NCBI GenBank assembly: GCA_902536935.1
Contig: CACAZM010000007.1
Coordinates: 18,091 to 82,090, forward strand
Reading direction: 5' to 3'
Length of the DNA: 64,000 nt
Origin: an uncultured Bacteroidota bacterium
GTDB lineage: Bacteria > Bacteroidota > Bacteroidia > Flavobacteriales > Flavobacteriaceae
The notes beneath the pieces were generated by a model. It was not told the origin of the DNA. It saw only the letters and a list, made by a program, of their open reading frames with translations, and searched no databases. Positions 8,525 to 18,811 of the stretch are shown here, one piece after another. Position numbers and translations under genes: made by a program. Numbering within the stretch: position 1 is the first letter of the stretch; every line of letters starts with the position of its first letter.

Positions 8525-10329
8525 TATTCAGTTATGTAGATATCATTATTTGAATTTATGTCAGCTTTTAAACCCGTTGGATTTAACCGAATGACCTTAA
8601 TATCTGATAAAGGGCTTTCGATTTCAAACTGGTATGTTGGAATTGCCCAAGACCAATCGCTTAATTTAGTAATTTTTTGATCGAAAAAAGATTTTTCCCC
8701 TCGCATCATTCGCAAAGGGATATAATAATAATCCGAAGACCCATCAATGGCTTCCACATAGACTTCTACTGGCATCGCCATATTACCAATACGTTCTAAA
8801 GTAATTTTTGTTTTTTGGCCTTTCTCTTCAACTTGCTGAATTCCATAATCAATTGTATTTGTTGTGCGCACCCAATCGTTGAGATACCACTCCAGTTGCA
8901 TGCCAGAAACCTTTTCCGCAATACGCTTAAAATCATTCGGTGTGGGATGACTAAACTGAAACACCTCATAATATCTTTTGATCGTTTTCATGAGGTTCTC
9001 AGCACCAATAATATAACCGAGTTGGGCCAGAAAAACCGCGCCTTTAGAGTAACTAGCAACACCATAGGTAAAATTATATTGAAACCGATCGGCATGTGTT
9101 GTTAATGGCTCTTCAACTCCCGAATTCACAAGTTGATAATAGCGGTTATAAAAACTGGAATACGGATCCTCTGTTCCTAGAATTTCGGCCTCACAAAGCA
9201 TATCATAAAAAGAAGTAAACCCTTCGTCCATCCAGGCGTATTTTGCCTCATTGGTACCCAATAAGTGATGAAACCAACTATGCGCCAGTTCATGAGCAGT
9301 TACCCCAAACAAGCTTTTATACTCTCGCCCTCCCGTAATAAGGGTACACATGGGATATTCCATTCCTCCATCTCCACCTTGAATAACAGAGTATTGTTTG
9401 TAAGGATACATGCCGATATTCTTATTAAAAAAAGATAGCATTCTCGCAGTATCAGCCTGCAACCGTTTCCAATTGTCTTGGATATCGGGATTGTTGAGAT
9501 ATAAAAAATGAAGTTCTACATCATTTGGACCTAAGATCATATCATGGATAAATTCAGGATCAGCGGCCCATGCAAAATCATGAACCATTGGCGCAACAAA
9601 ATGCCAAGTCAAGGTTTTACCTTTTGATTTTTTAGTTTTTTCCGCGTAACCGTGACCTATTTCTTCAGGGTTTTGAAGGTAGCCAGTACCGCCAATTACG
9701 TAGTGACGATCAATGGTGATGGACACCTCGAAATCACCCCAAACCCCATGAAACTCACGCCCAATATATGGGTTCGGATGCCAACCATCTTTATCATACT
9801 CAACTAGTTTTGGGTACCACTGTGTCATGGATAGATCAACTCCTTCCTTGTTGTTTCTACCACTTCGACGAATTTGAACAGGAACTTGACCCTCAAAAGT
9901 CATATCCAAAACAGTTGAAGCGCCAGGAAGTAGAGGTGTGGCCAAATCAACAACCAAAATAGTTTCTTCTTCCGTATAAGCGAGAGATACCCCGTCTTGT
10001 GTTAGGTCATTCACATGTAAAAAACCAATCTCATCAGGCAATAGCTTACTGATTCTATCGCCAACTCGCGGATCGGGGTCTTTGATGGTTCTTGACCGTA
10101 CGTCCATATCACTCCCTGGCTGAAAAGCGTTAAAATACAAGTGGTAAAAGACCTGAGAAAGGGTGTCGGGAGAGTGGTTGGCATAGGTGAGCTGTTGTGT
10201 TCCACTATATCGAAATGTTTCCACATCCATACGGATGTCCATCACATAATCGACTTCTTGCTGCCAATACCCTTTATAGGGCGATTGGGCAAAGCAAAAT
10301 GCGCATAAAAGAAAAATAAGATGCTTCAT
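8524..10329 (-). CDS. Secreted M1-family metallopeptidase
   Basis: A 601-residue protein starting with a signal peptide (about residues 1-14). The zinc site is H-E-L-A-H at 346-350 with the third ligand Glu369 (D-E-G), and G-G-M-E-Y at 321-325 replaces the G-x-M-E-N exopeptidase motif of classical M1 aminopeptidases. It probably cleaves peptides in the periplasm or outside the cell. The ATG at 10329 was chosen because it opens the signal peptide; the frame is open 46 codons further but that extension overlaps the upstream hydrolase gene. Confidence 0.92.
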   Translation of the reverse strand: MKHLIFLLCAFCFAQSPYKGYWQQEVDYVMDIRMDVETFRYSGTQQLTYANHSPDTLSQVFYHLYFNAFQPGSDMDVRSRTIKDPDPRVGDRISKLLPDEIGFLHVNDLTQDGVSLAYTEEETILVVDLATPLLPGASTVLDMTFEGQVPVQIRRSGRNNKEGVDLSMTQWYPKLVEYDKDGWHPNPYIGREFHGVWGDFEVSITIDRHYVIGGTGYLQNPEEIGHGYAEKTKKSKGKTLTWHFVAPMVHDFAWAADPEFIHDMILGPNDVELHFLYLNNPDIQDNWKRLQADTARMLSFFNKNIGMYPYKQYSVIQGGDGGMEYPMCTLITGGREYKSLFGVTAHELAHSWFHHLLGTNEAKYAWMDEGFTSFYDMLCEAEILGTEDPYSSFYNRYYQLVNSGVEEPLTTHADRFQYNFTYGVASYSKGAVFLAQLGYIIGAENLMKTIKRYYEVFQFSHPTPNDFKRIAEKVSGMQLEWYLNDWVRTTNTIDYGIQQVEEKGQKTKITLERIGNMAMPVEVYVEAIDGSSDYYYIPLRMMRGEKSFFDQKITKLSDWSWAIPTYQFEIESPLSDIKVIRLNPTGLKADINSNNDIYITE

Positions 10330-10342
10330 AATAAGATTGAAG

Positions 10343-11185
10343 TTAAATAAATTCGTTCCACTGGTGGCACGACTGTAAGCGTATCCCTTTTTCTGTTTGA
10401 TGAACCCGCACCAAAGGGGTGTTTGGGTCATGTTCCAAAAAAAGCAAATAGTTGTTTTCAGCTGCAAGATCTAAAAAAGCAGACTTTTCAACAAGCGTTT
10501 GTAGTGGACGAACATCATATCCCATGACATAAGGTAGGGGAATATGCCCAACAGTAGGGATAAGGTCTCCCATAAAGACAAGTTTTTCCCCTTTCCAATC
10601 CACCATCGGCAACATTTGTTTTTCCGTATGCCCATCTACAAAAAGAAGATCTAGACCCAAAGGATTGTCTTTCCCTTTTTCAATAAAACGCAAACGACCA
10701 GACTCTTGAATCGGGTTTAGGTTATCTTTCAAAAAGGAAGCTTTCTCACGAGGGTTAGGCTGGGTGGCCCATTGCCAATGAGACTCATTTGACCAGTAAT
10801 CAGCATTTGGAAATACAGGAACAAAAGAAGTGCGGTCAGCATTCCAAGTAAAACACCCCCCACAATGATCGAAATGTAAATGGGTTAGCAAAACATCCGT
10901 AACATCATTAGGATGAAAACTAGCGCCTATGACAGAATCGACAAGATTATCACCCCCCCAAGGCTTGTAGTAATTAAAAAAACGTTCGCTTTGTTTGTCC
11001 CCCATTCCCGTATCGACCAGAATCAATCGATCACTTGATTCAATCAACAAACACCGCGCACATAAATCAATCAGATTGTTTTCGTCTGCAGGATTGGTGC
11101 GTTGCCAAATCGACTTTGGCACAACACCAAACATTGCACCACCGTCAAGCTTGAAACGACCCGCAACGATTGGGAATAGGTCCAT
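10343..11185 (-). CDS. MBL-fold metallo-hydrolase
   Basis: A 280-residue protein with the metallo-beta-lactamase-fold zinc motif H-L-H-F-D-H at 102-107, preceded by L-V-D-T-G at 56-60 and followed by G-D and C-terminal H-D ligands. Members hydrolyse esters, lactones or thioesters; the substrate cannot be predicted. It sits 2 bp after the APC permease gene and 13 bp before the M1 peptidase gene on the same strand, so the four genes 13376 to 8174 may form one transcript ending with rnpA. Confidence 0.87.
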   Translation of the reverse strand: MDLFPIVAGRFKLDGGAMFGVVPKSIWQRTNPADENNLIDLCARCLLIESSDRLILVDTGMGDKQSERFFNYYKPWGGDNLVDSVIGASFHPNDVTDVLLTHLHFDHCGGCFTWNADRTSFVPVFPNADYWSNESHWQWATQPNPREKASFLKDNLNPIQESGRLRFIEKGKDNPLGLDLLFVDGHTEKQMLPMVDWKGEKLVFMGDLIPTVGHIPLPYVMGYDVRPLQTLVEKSAFLDLAAENNYLLFLEHDPNTPLVRVHQTEKGIRLQSCHQWNEFI

Positions 11186-11186
11186 A

Positions 11187-13376
11187 CTAATCTCTTATGG
11201 TTAACCGCAAAACTGAACAAACAGAGTTTTTGACAAAACGATCCGATTTTAGACCGAGCAAAACATTGTACCAAGCGCTTTTTTCCTGCGATCCGATAAT
11301 AAGTAAATCATAACTGGCAGACACTTCAGAAATCACACCAACCACATCGTTGCTTCTTATTACCACACTACTTTCTTCACGGGACAAGCCTTTTAATAAA
11401 CTGTTATTTTTGTTATGAAGTTTTGTTTCTACACTTTTCTTTTTGTCTTTTCCTATCACGTTCAAGAGCGTCAAGCTTGCACCATAGTATTTGCAAATGT
11501 TATCAGCCACTTGGATAAATTTATTTCCTTCTCGTCCTGGGCGGACAGCCAACACAACTTTTGAAATATTTCTTACCCCATTGTCTTTAAACAAAGCGAG
11601 GTTGGAATTGATGTTTTTGATGACCCACCCCACAGGGTTACGAACCAAGATTCCCGTATTTTCACGACCACCCCAACCCATAACTAACCATTCACATTTT
11701 TGTACCGAAGTGATGTTTTTGATGGTGTTAACTACATCATGCGTAGGGAGGCTCTCAAAAGTTACTTTGGTGTCTTTAGATTCGCGAAGAGACAAAATAC
11801 GCCTTTCGACAGATTCATCTTTGGGACTAATCAGATTGACATCTTCCAAAAAGGTTTGGTCGGGCGCCTCTATGATGTTGATCGCATTCACACTTTCTTT
11901 AGGGTTGATAGAAGAAGCCACTTCAACGATCATTTCTGGTGAGGTTTCGTCACCGAGTAAGGGAACGACGATTTGAGAATCTGAACTGTATATGCTCTCA
12001 ATCACCTCCTCTTGGTCAAGCCCTGTTTCGGAAGTCCCAGCACGCCTTCCTCGAAAAAGAAAAGAGAATATCCCATAGTTTGATAACAAGCCACTGCGGT
12101 TGGTTTTTCGCCCATAAGCTAAGAACACAAAAAAGCCAATGATAAATACCGCCAATACTGATAATAAAGCTTGAGAACCAAGAAAAGCGAGCAAAAACAA
12201 ACCGCTTAAAATTCCAAAGATTTGAATAAAGGGATAAAGTGGCGATTTGTATTTGGGGCGATACCACTGTGCATTCGTTTCTCTAAACACAATCACCGCA
12301 AGATTGACCGAAACAAACATGAGTACCTTAAAAGCACTGGCGAGCTTGGCTATTTTCACAACATCCAAAAAGATGATGGCTAACGCAATTACAACTGCTG
12401 TGACGATGATTGAAAAAACAGGGGTCAAATATTGTTTACTGATTGAAGTAAAAACTTTAGGCAAAGCACCGTCGCGCGCCATGGCAAAAGGAAAGCGCGA
12501 AGAGGCAAGTAAACCCGAATTGGCCATGGAGAGTAGTGTCATTACCCCCACAACTCCAGCGATATATCCCGCAATAGGACCACCGATTTCAGCTGCGGCG
12601 GTATAGATTGGTCGGATATCGGTAGATAAGGCAGCCCCATCGACAAAACGCACAAGCACCATGGATACACAAACATATACAGCCATAATAAGCAGCAATG
12701 AAATAATCATGGTACGCGGAAGGTTTTTTTCGGGCTGAGAAATTTCTCCAGCAATTGCAGCAATTTTGGTTACTCCCGCATAGGAGATGTATAAAAAGGC
12801 AACCCCACTAAAAAAGCCAAGGGTACCATCCGATAAAAATTCTGTTGGCGGAACGACGCTTACACTGTTAAATCCAAGCACAATCAACACGACCAAAGAG
12901 GTCACACTAATCCCAACAATAGCGAGTTGGGCGTCCCCTACTTTTTTAACTCCGAAGAGATTGAGGACCAAAACTAAAAGCAAGGAGACGATCGCCACGA
13001 TGGTGGTATAGAACGAGTTCAATTCTACTAACACATACAAATAAGCACTTAACCCAACTAAAGAAAAAGCACTTTTGAGCAATAACGACAACCACAACCC
13101 AATTCCCGAAACGACCCCAAAAAGAGGGCCAAACGCACGATCGATATACACATAGGTTCCCCCTGATTTGGGCATAGCGGTTGCCAATTCAGCTTTGGAT
13201 AACACAGCAGGGATAATGCAAATTCCAGCTACTAAAAACGCCAAAGAAACAGAGGGTCCTGTGATGCCAAAAGCCACACCTGGCAACACAAAAATACCAC
13301 TTAGCATACCGCCGATACTAATTGCTATGGCGGATGGCAAACTCAATGTGCGAACAAGGTTTGTCTTACTTTTCAT
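11187..13376 (-). CDS. APC-family permease fused to universal-stress-protein domains
   Basis: The 729-residue protein has an amino acid/polyamine/organocation permease domain with about twelve membrane segments (residues 1-430; early motif S-I-G-G-M-L-S-G-I-F-V-L-P-G). A soluble C-terminal region (about 445-729) contains two segments resembling UspA domains, with a G-S-Q-E-K-S-type nucleotide-loop motif near the end. The soluble part may couple transport to ATP or stress state. The transported amino acid is not identifiable. It leads the group of genes running toward rnpA. Confidence 0.87.
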   Translation of the reverse strand: MKSKTNLVRTLSLPSAIAISIGGMLSGIFVLPGVAFGITGPSVSLAFLVAGICIIPAVLSKAELATAMPKSGGTYVYIDRAFGPLFGVVSGIGLWLSLLLKSAFSLVGLSAYLYVLVELNSFYTTIVAIVSLLLVLVLNLFGVKKVGDAQLAIVGISVTSLVVLIVLGFNSVSVVPPTEFLSDGTLGFFSGVAFLYISYAGVTKIAAIAGEISQPEKNLPRTMIISLLLIMAVYVCVSMVLVRFVDGAALSTDIRPIYTAAAEIGGPIAGYIAGVVGVMTLLSMANSGLLASSRFPFAMARDGALPKVFTSISKQYLTPVFSIIVTAVVIALAIIFLDVVKIAKLASAFKVLMFVSVNLAVIVFRETNAQWYRPKYKSPLYPFIQIFGILSGLFLLAFLGSQALLSVLAVFIIGFFVFLAYGRKTNRSGLLSNYGIFSFLFRGRRAGTSETGLDQEEVIESIYSSDSQIVVPLLGDETSPEMIVEVASSINPKESVNAINIIEAPDQTFLEDVNLISPKDESVERRILSLRESKDTKVTFESLPTHDVVNTIKNITSVQKCEWLVMGWGGRENTGILVRNPVGWVIKNINSNLALFKDNGVRNISKVVLAVRPGREGNKFIQVADNICKYYGASLTLLNVIGKDKKKSVETKLHNKNNSLLKGLSREESSVVIRSNDVVGVISEVSASYDLLIIGSQEKSAWYNVLLGLKSDRFVKNSVCSVLRLTIRD

Positions 13377-13433
13377 TTCAATTGAAAAGTACTAAATAAA
13401 TTTACGAAACAAAAGAGGTTGGGAAAATAAAGG

Positions 13434-15230
13434 CTAGTCGTTCAACTGCAATACTGCCATAAAGGCTTGTTGTGGGATTTCGACATTACCGACTTGGCGC
13501 ATCTTCTTTTTCCCTTTTTTCTGCTTTTCAAGGAGTTTTCGCTTTCGGGTAATATCACCACCATAACACTTGGCCGTTACGTCTTTCCGAACCGCTTTGA
13601 TGGTTTCACGAGAAATGATTTTGGCACCGATCGCCGCTTGAATCGGAATATCAAATTGCTGTCTTGGAATCAGCTCCTTGAGCTTTTCACACATTTTCTT
13701 TCCGAGGGTATAAGCGTTGTCGGTATGTACTAAGGCCGATAGGGCATCGACAGGACTAGCGTTCAGCAAAATATCTACCTTGACCAACTTGGACGTCCGC
13801 AACCCAATCGGGCTATAATCAAAAGAGGCATATCCACGAGAAACCGACTTAAGCCGATCATAAAAATCAAATACGATTTCTGCCAAGGGCATATCAAAGG
13901 ACAACTCTACACGTTCAGGAGTGAGATAGGTTTGATTCGTGATATGCCCACGCTTTTCAATGCACAAACTCATCACATTCCCAACATAGTCTGCCTTGGT
14001 GATGATTGATGCCTTGATAAATGGTTCTTCTACATGATCAAGAATTGAAGGGTTGGGAAGATCTGTTGGATTGTTGACCAACACAATTTCATCAGGGCTC
14101 TTTTTGGTATAGGCGTGATAAGATACGTTGGGAACGGTTGTAATCACCGACATATCAAACTCGCGCTCGAGGCGTTCTTGAATGATTTCCAAGTGTAACA
14201 TTCCCAAAAATCCACAGCGAAACCCAAAGCCAAGTGCAGCTGAACTTTCGGGCTGAAAGACCAAAGACGCATCGTTGAGCTGCAGCTTCTCCATGGAGTT
14301 TCTGAGCTCTTCGTAATCTTCAGTGTCAACAGGGTAAATCCCCGCAAACACCATGGGTTTGACCTCTTCAAAACCATCAATCGGTGAGTTTGTGGGGCTT
14401 GTGGCCAAGGTAATCGTATCTCCAACTTGGACCTCTTTAGCCTCTTTAATCCCTGTGATTAAGTAACCCACATCACCCGTCTCTACACGCTTTCGTGGTT
14501 CTTGTTTGAGTTTGAGCGCACCGACCTCATCGGCGTTGTACTCTTTTCCAGTAGCGATAAATTTGATCCGGTCCCCTTTGGTGATTTGACCGTTCATGAC
14601 ACGGAAATAGGTTTCCACCCCACGAAACGGATTGTAAACGGAGTCAAAAATAAGAGCTTGCAAAGAGGCAAGATTATCCCCTTCGGGAGAAGGAATGCGT
14701 GCTATGATAGCTTCCAAAATAGATTCGATACCAAGACCTGTTTTTGCAGAGCAGTGAATCACCTCTTCTGCCTGACAACCCAATAAATCAACAATATCGT
14801 CGGTGACCTCTTCAGGGTTTGCAGAAGGCAAATCGACCTTGTTGAGAATAGGAATGATTTCCAAGTCGTTTTCTAAAGCCAAATACAAATTGGAAATTGT
14901 TTGCGCTTGAATACTTTGCGCCGCATCGACCACTAATAGCGCACCCTCACAGGCAGCAATTGAACGGGAAACTTCATAAGAAAAGTCCACATGCCCTGGC
15001 GTATCAATGAGATTAAACACATAGTCTTGACCGTCGAGCGTATAGTTCATTTGAATCGCATGGGACTTGATCGTGATTCCACGCTCACGTTCCAAATCCA
15101 TATTATCGAGAAGTTGATCTTGCTTTTCTCGTTCAGTAACCGCGCCAGTTGCATCGAGCAAACGGTCAGCCAAGGTGCTTTTACCATGATCGATATGGGC
15201 AATGATGCAAAAATTCCGAATGTATTTCAT
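13434..15230 (-). CDS. lepA: Elongation factor 4 (LepA) GTPase
   Basis: A 598-residue translational GTPase. The G1 motif A-H-I-D-H-G-K-S-T is at residues 10-18, with D-T-P-G-H (G3) and N-K-V-D (G4) downstream, then domains II, III, V and the LepA-specific C-terminal domain ([16 protein letters not shown]). It back-translocates or remodels stalled ribosomes. The start at 15230 matches the normal family start (M-K-Y-I-R-N-F); the open frame upstream adds 37 residues that look unrelated. Confidence 0.96.
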   Translation of the reverse strand: MKYIRNFCIIAHIDHGKSTLADRLLDATGAVTEREKQDQLLDNMDLERERGITIKSHAIQMNYTLDGQDYVFNLIDTPGHVDFSYEVSRSIAACEGALLVVDAAQSIQAQTISNLYLALENDLEIIPILNKVDLPSANPEEVTDDIVDLLGCQAEEVIHCSAKTGLGIESILEAIIARIPSPEGDNLASLQALIFDSVYNPFRGVETYFRVMNGQITKGDRIKFIATGKEYNADEVGALKLKQEPRKRVETGDVGYLITGIKEAKEVQVGDTITLATSPTNSPIDGFEEVKPMVFAGIYPVDTEDYEELRNSMEKLQLNDASLVFQPESSAALGFGFRCGFLGMLHLEIIQERLEREFDMSVITTVPNVSYHAYTKKSPDEIVLVNNPTDLPNPSILDHVEEPFIKASIITKADYVGNVMSLCIEKRGHITNQTYLTPERVELSFDMPLAEIVFDFYDRLKSVSRGYASFDYSPIGLRTSKLVKVDILLNASPVDALSALVHTDNAYTLGKKMCEKLKELIPRQQFDIPIQAAIGAKIISRETIKAVRKDVTAKCYGGDITRKRKLLEKQKKGKKKMRQVGNVEIPQQAFMAVLQLND

Positions 15231-15312
15231 CAACGAGTTAAAAGGACAACAAAGATACTTAATTGCACCCTGTAAATGCGAATAAAGATTATTTTTGAAA
15301 AAAATTGAACCG

Positions 15313-16185
15313 ATGAAACGCATACAAAACGCTTCTCGCATTGTCCTAGGGCTTGTGTTTATCTTTTCCGCTTACACCAAGTTTGTCGGCCCTGGCTTTT
15401 TCGAAATCACACTGATTGATCAGGGCTTGTTGTCAAGCAGGGGTCAAGCACAACACGCCGCACGCTTCCTTATCGGGTTTGAGTTTGCCCTCGGATTTCT
15501 TATGCTTCTTCCTTATTACACCAAGCATCTGATGGCGATTGCCAGTTTGATGTTGTTTGGGTTTACCCTTCATCTTGGGTATTTGTGGGCCATCGGGGAC
15601 ACAGAAAATTGTGGGTGTTTTGGAGAAATAATTTCCATGTCGCCCGCCGAATCGATTGCTAAAAACATACTGATGTTATCGGTTTCGGTTTGGTTGTGGA
15701 TTAAAGGCGACTTAAAACCGATAAACAGAACTATTCTTTTAGGGGGCGCAGCAGTTCTTATCTCTTCTATGTGGGGCTTTTTACCTATTCCGAACCAAGG
15801 GGAGTTTCCAATAAACGATTACACTTCATTTACCTACTCTGGAAGAACCGATTTGTCATCAGGGGAGAAAATCATCGCCATTCTTAATTTGGATTGTGAG
15901 CACTGTCAAGAATTGAGCGAGGAGCTTGGAATACTTCAAAAAAAGAAACTACTTCCCGACACCTATGCACTCTATTTTATAGAAGGGGAAACAACCGTCG
16001 AGCAATTTGAGCAAATGACAAATAGTGCTTTTCCGTATGCTGAAATCGATGTGAACACCTTTTTTGATCTAATCGGCGAAAGCCCACCACGGGTATACAT
16101 ATTAAAAGACGGAGAAGTAGATGCAGTTCTTGACGAAGATATCGCATTAAAAATCGAAAACCGTTATAAAGCAATCGCGTATTAA
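15313..16185 (+). CDS. DoxX/MauE-like membrane protein with thioredoxin-like C-terminus
   Basis: The 290-residue protein has four membrane segments in its first 130 residues, including the MauE/DoxX-type pair of cysteines in E-N-C-G-C-F-G-E. It ends in a soluble domain containing D-C-E-H-C-Q-E, a C-x-x-C motif in a thioredoxin-like setting. Related proteins are thought to act in redox or disulfide chemistry at the inner membrane. I took the ATG at 15313 over the TTG at 15295. Its stop overlaps the dusB ATG (TAATG), so the two genes form an operon. Confidence 0.8.
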   Translation: MKRIQNASRIVLGLVFIFSAYTKFVGPGFFEITLIDQGLLSSRGQAQHAARFLIGFEFALGFLMLLPYYTKHLMAIASLMLFGFTLHLGYLWAIGDTENCGCFGEIISMSPAESIAKNILMLSVSVWLWIKGDLKPINRTILLGGAAVLISSMWGFLPIPNQGEFPINDYTSFTYSGRTDLSSGEKIIAILNLDCEHCQELSEELGILQKKKLLPDTYALYFIEGETTVEQFEQMTNSAFPYAEIDVNTFFDLIGESPPRVYILKDGEVDAVLDEDIALKIENRYKAIAY

Positions 16186-17180
16186 TGGCTAAAATCGGAA
16201 ACATCGAGTTAGGGCCTTTTCCGCTGTTGCTTGCACCGATGGAAGACGTGAGTGACCCACCTTTCCGCGCACTTTGCAAAGAACAGGGTGCAGATGTGAT
16301 GTACACGGAGTTTATTTCGAGTGAAGGTTTGATTCGAGACGCCGCTAAAAGTGTGATGAAGCTCGACATTTATGAAAAAGAGCGACCCGTAGGGATTCAA
16401 ATTTTTGGCTCAAACTTAGATTCGATGTTACAAGCTGTTGATATCGTAGAAAAGACAAAGCCAGATATTATTGACATTAACTACGGCTGCCCAGTCAAAA
16501 AAGTAGTCTGCAAAGGTGCAGGAGCAGGTATACTAAAAGATATTCCAAAGATGGTTTCTTTAACCAAAGCCATTGTTGAGAGAACTGCATTGCCAGTTAC
16601 CGTCAAAACGCGCTTAGGATGGGACCATGACAGCATACATATTGTAGAGGTTGCCGAACGACTACAGGATGTGGGTGCACAAGCGATTTCCATTCATGGG
16701 CGCACTCGGGCACAGATGTATAAAGGGGAAGCCAGCTGGCATCCAATCGCAGAGGTAAAAAACAACCCAAGGATGTACATTCCAGTTTTTGGAAACGGAG
16801 ATGTAGATAGCCCAGAAAAAGCGGTACTCATGCGAGACGATTTTGGATTAGACGGCGCTATGATTGGACGGGCAAGCATTGGAAATCCTTGGTTTTTCGC
16901 ACAAGTCAAGCACTATTTTGAAACAGGTCACCACCTATCGACACCAAACATAAAAGACCGTGTAGAGATGGCGAGACGCCACTTGCAAATGTCCATTGAA
17001 TGGAAGGGAGAGAAATTGGGCGTATTTGAAACACGTCGCCATTATACCAATTATTTTAAAGGAATCCCTCATTTTAAGGAGTACAGACAACAAATGGTCA
17101 CCACTGACGATTCTGCGGGAGTCTTTGCGGTTTTTGATGAGGTTGAGTCTGTTTTTGGAGAGGAGGAGCTGCTGATTTAG
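16185..17180 (+). CDS. dusB: tRNA-dihydrouridine synthase
   Basis: A 331-residue flavoenzyme that reduces uridine in the D loop of tRNA. The FMN-barrel start L-A-P-M-E-D-V-S-D-P-P-F, the family signature D-I-N-Y-G-C-P-V-K-K-V with the catalytic cysteine, and I-H-G-R-T-R are all present, as expected for the DusB group. Start and upstream stop overlap by one base. Its 3' end overlaps the convergent permease gene by four bases. Confidence 0.94.
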   Translation: MAKIGNIELGPFPLLLAPMEDVSDPPFRALCKEQGADVMYTEFISSEGLIRDAAKSVMKLDIYEKERPVGIQIFGSNLDSMLQAVDIVEKTKPDIIDINYGCPVKKVVCKGAGAGILKDIPKMVSLTKAIVERTALPVTVKTRLGWDHDSIHIVEVAERLQDVGAQAISIHGRTRAQMYKGEASWHPIAEVKNNPRMYIPVFGNGDVDSPEKAVLMRDDFGLDGAMIGRASIGNPWFFAQVKHYFETGHHLSTPNIKDRVEMARRHLQMSIEWKGEKLGVFETRRHYTNYFKGIPHFKEYRQQMVTTDDSAGVFAVFDEVESVFGEEELLI

Positions 17181-18376
17181 CGCAAAAGCCGTTGGCGTAC
17201 AACAGCAGATGAAATCCATGCGGCCAAAACACTAAGCCCTACCCAAATTACCACCAAAACAAGAAGGTTCTTAAGTGAAAAACCAACAGGATATGGCAAT
17301 TGTGTTCCCGGAACCAGAATAAACTCACCAACTGACTGTGCAACAACTAAAACAATTCCAACAGCCAATCCAATGACACCACCGAATCCACTTAAAACCA
17401 TACCCTGGTAAAAGAAAACATTTCGGATTTCATGCAAGGGAGAACCCATTCTATGGAGGGTTTGAAGTTGTTCGCGCTTGTCTAAAACCATCATAATAAC
17501 AGCCCCAACGACATTGAACAATGCAATGATTAACACCAACGAAAGGATCAAATAAATAGCGATTTGCTCAGTTTGAAGCATACGGTAGAGTGCTGGATTC
17601 AACGCTTCTTTTTCAATCACCTCAAAAGAAGGCCCAAGTTTAGCCCGAATCCCCTCAATTACACCATTTACTTTTTCCTCCTTAGCGAGATTGATGTTAA
17701 TTTCGGTATAGGTGTTAGCAGAAACACCTGTCAAGTTTCTGACAAAACGAATCGGAGCAAATGCATAACTATAGTCAACTTCTTCGCTGATTTGAAACAA
17801 ACCAACATTGGTTGCCCATTGCGACACAAAAGGGTTGGGATCAAGCGGATTGATAAGCCCTTGTTTTGGGAGTAAACATTCGACAAAGCCATCATAGTCA
17901 TATAGACCGGCGCCAAGCTCAATAGCAGTACCATAGCCCAATAGAATTTCCTCACCAGTGTCGGAGATTATTCGCCCAACAGGAATTTGATCACTAACAG
18001 CAAATAACTGATCAAAGCGAGCGTCAATCCCCAGAAGGGAAACCAACTTGTTTTGTTGCTCGAATCGCAATACGACTTCTTGGGAAAACACAGGAGCGCT
18101 CCCAACGACTCCCTTTATTTTTTGGAGTTCTATAACCATAGAGTCTGCCAACACAAATGAAGCAGAATTAACAGCGCGAATTTTGAGATCAGGATCAAGG
18201 GAGCTAGAATAGGAAAGCCCAAAATCATGAAGCCCAGAAAAAACAGATTGGATCACAAAAAAAGCACAAACACCAACACCCATAACAAAAGACGCAAAGC
18301 GGTTGATGAGTTGGACGGTGTTAAATTTGGTTGATGACAACCAATATCTACGGGCGACAAAAAAAGAAAAAGACAT
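17177..18376 (-). CDS. FtsX-type ABC transporter permease (LolC/E-like)
   Basis: A 399-residue protein with one membrane segment at the N-terminus (about 20-45), a large periplasmic MacB-like domain, and three segments after residue 270. This is the layout of LolC/LolE permeases that extract lipoproteins from the inner membrane. The matching ATPase is not adjacent. The gene follows rbfA by 7 bp on the same strand. The assignment to lipoprotein export rests on family resemblance only. Confidence 0.87.
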   Translation of the reverse strand: MSFSFFVARRYWLSSTKFNTVQLINRFASFVMGVGVCAFFVIQSVFSGLHDFGLSYSSSLDPDLKIRAVNSASFVLADSMVIELQKIKGVVGSAPVFSQEVVLRFEQQNKLVSLLGIDARFDQLFAVSDQIPVGRIISDTGEEILLGYGTAIELGAGLYDYDGFVECLLPKQGLINPLDPNPFVSQWATNVGLFQISEEVDYSYAFAPIRFVRNLTGVSANTYTEININLAKEEKVNGVIEGIRAKLGPSFEVIEKEALNPALYRMLQTEQIAIYLILSLVLIIALFNVVGAVIMMVLDKREQLQTLHRMGSPLHEIRNVFFYQGMVLSGFGGVIGLAVGIVLVVAQSVGEFILVPGTQLPYPVGFSLKNLLVLVVIWVGLSVLAAWISSAVVRQRLLR

Positions 18377-18383
18377 AGTAAGC

Positions 18384-18743
18384 TTAAGACTTCAAGGGGT
18401 TTTCAGGACTTTGAAGAGAACGGTCTATTCTTTCGATTTGTTGAAGAGAGTCGTCAATAAAAAACAAAAGATTGGGAACAATACGTAACTGGTTTCGGAT
18501 TCGATCAGCAAGACGGTTTTTAATCGCGCCACGTTGCTCTTCCATCTTAGCCAGGATTAAATTGGCATCAGAAAAAGGGAACACAGACAAATAAACTTTT
18601 GCGACTTGAAGGTCGGTATTTACACGAACAGCGGTTACCGAAACAATAAGGTTTTTTATATTTTCTTTACGCAAAAAAAGATGCAGAATTTCTGCAAGGT
18701 CTTGCAGAAGGAGAGCGTTGATTTTCTTTTGTCGATTTGTCAC
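18384..18743 (-). CDS. rbfA: Ribosome-binding factor A
   Basis: A 119-residue protein with the RbfA KH-like fold pattern: T-N-R-Q-K-K-I-N at the start and the strand pattern V-S-V-T-A-V-R-V-N-T-D-L-Q-V-A-K-V-Y-L-S-V-F. It binds the 30S subunit during 16S rRNA maturation. The only start that fits is GTG at 18743, since an in-frame stop lies two codons before it. The promoter element ends seven bases from that GTG. Confidence 0.92.
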   Translation of the reverse strand: MTNRQKKINALLLQDLAEILHLFLRKENIKNLIVSVTAVRVNTDLQVAKVYLSVFPFSDANLILAKMEEQRGAIKNRLADRIRNQLRIVPNLLFFIDDSLQQIERIDRSLQSPENPLKS

Positions 18744-18750
18744 AATGGCT

Positions 18751-18758
18751 CAAAAATA
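18751..18758 (-). promoter_or_regulatory. Promoter -7 element of rbfA (TATTTTTG)
   Basis: A full TAnnTTTG match on the minus strand that ends only seven bases before the GTG start of rbfA. The transcript must have little or no leader. Confidence 0.55.
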
Positions 18759-18800
18759 GGAATATATTTCTGGCTATTGTATTACAACGCAATCTATAAT

Positions 18801-18808
18801 TACATTTG
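18801..18808 (+). promoter_or_regulatory. Promoter -7 element of dinB (TACATTTG)
   Basis: A full TAnnTTTG match ending three bases before the dinB ATG at 18812, with a TTG 21 bp upstream of it. It implies a leaderless or nearly leaderless message. Confidence 0.5.
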
Positions 18809-18811
18809 ACA

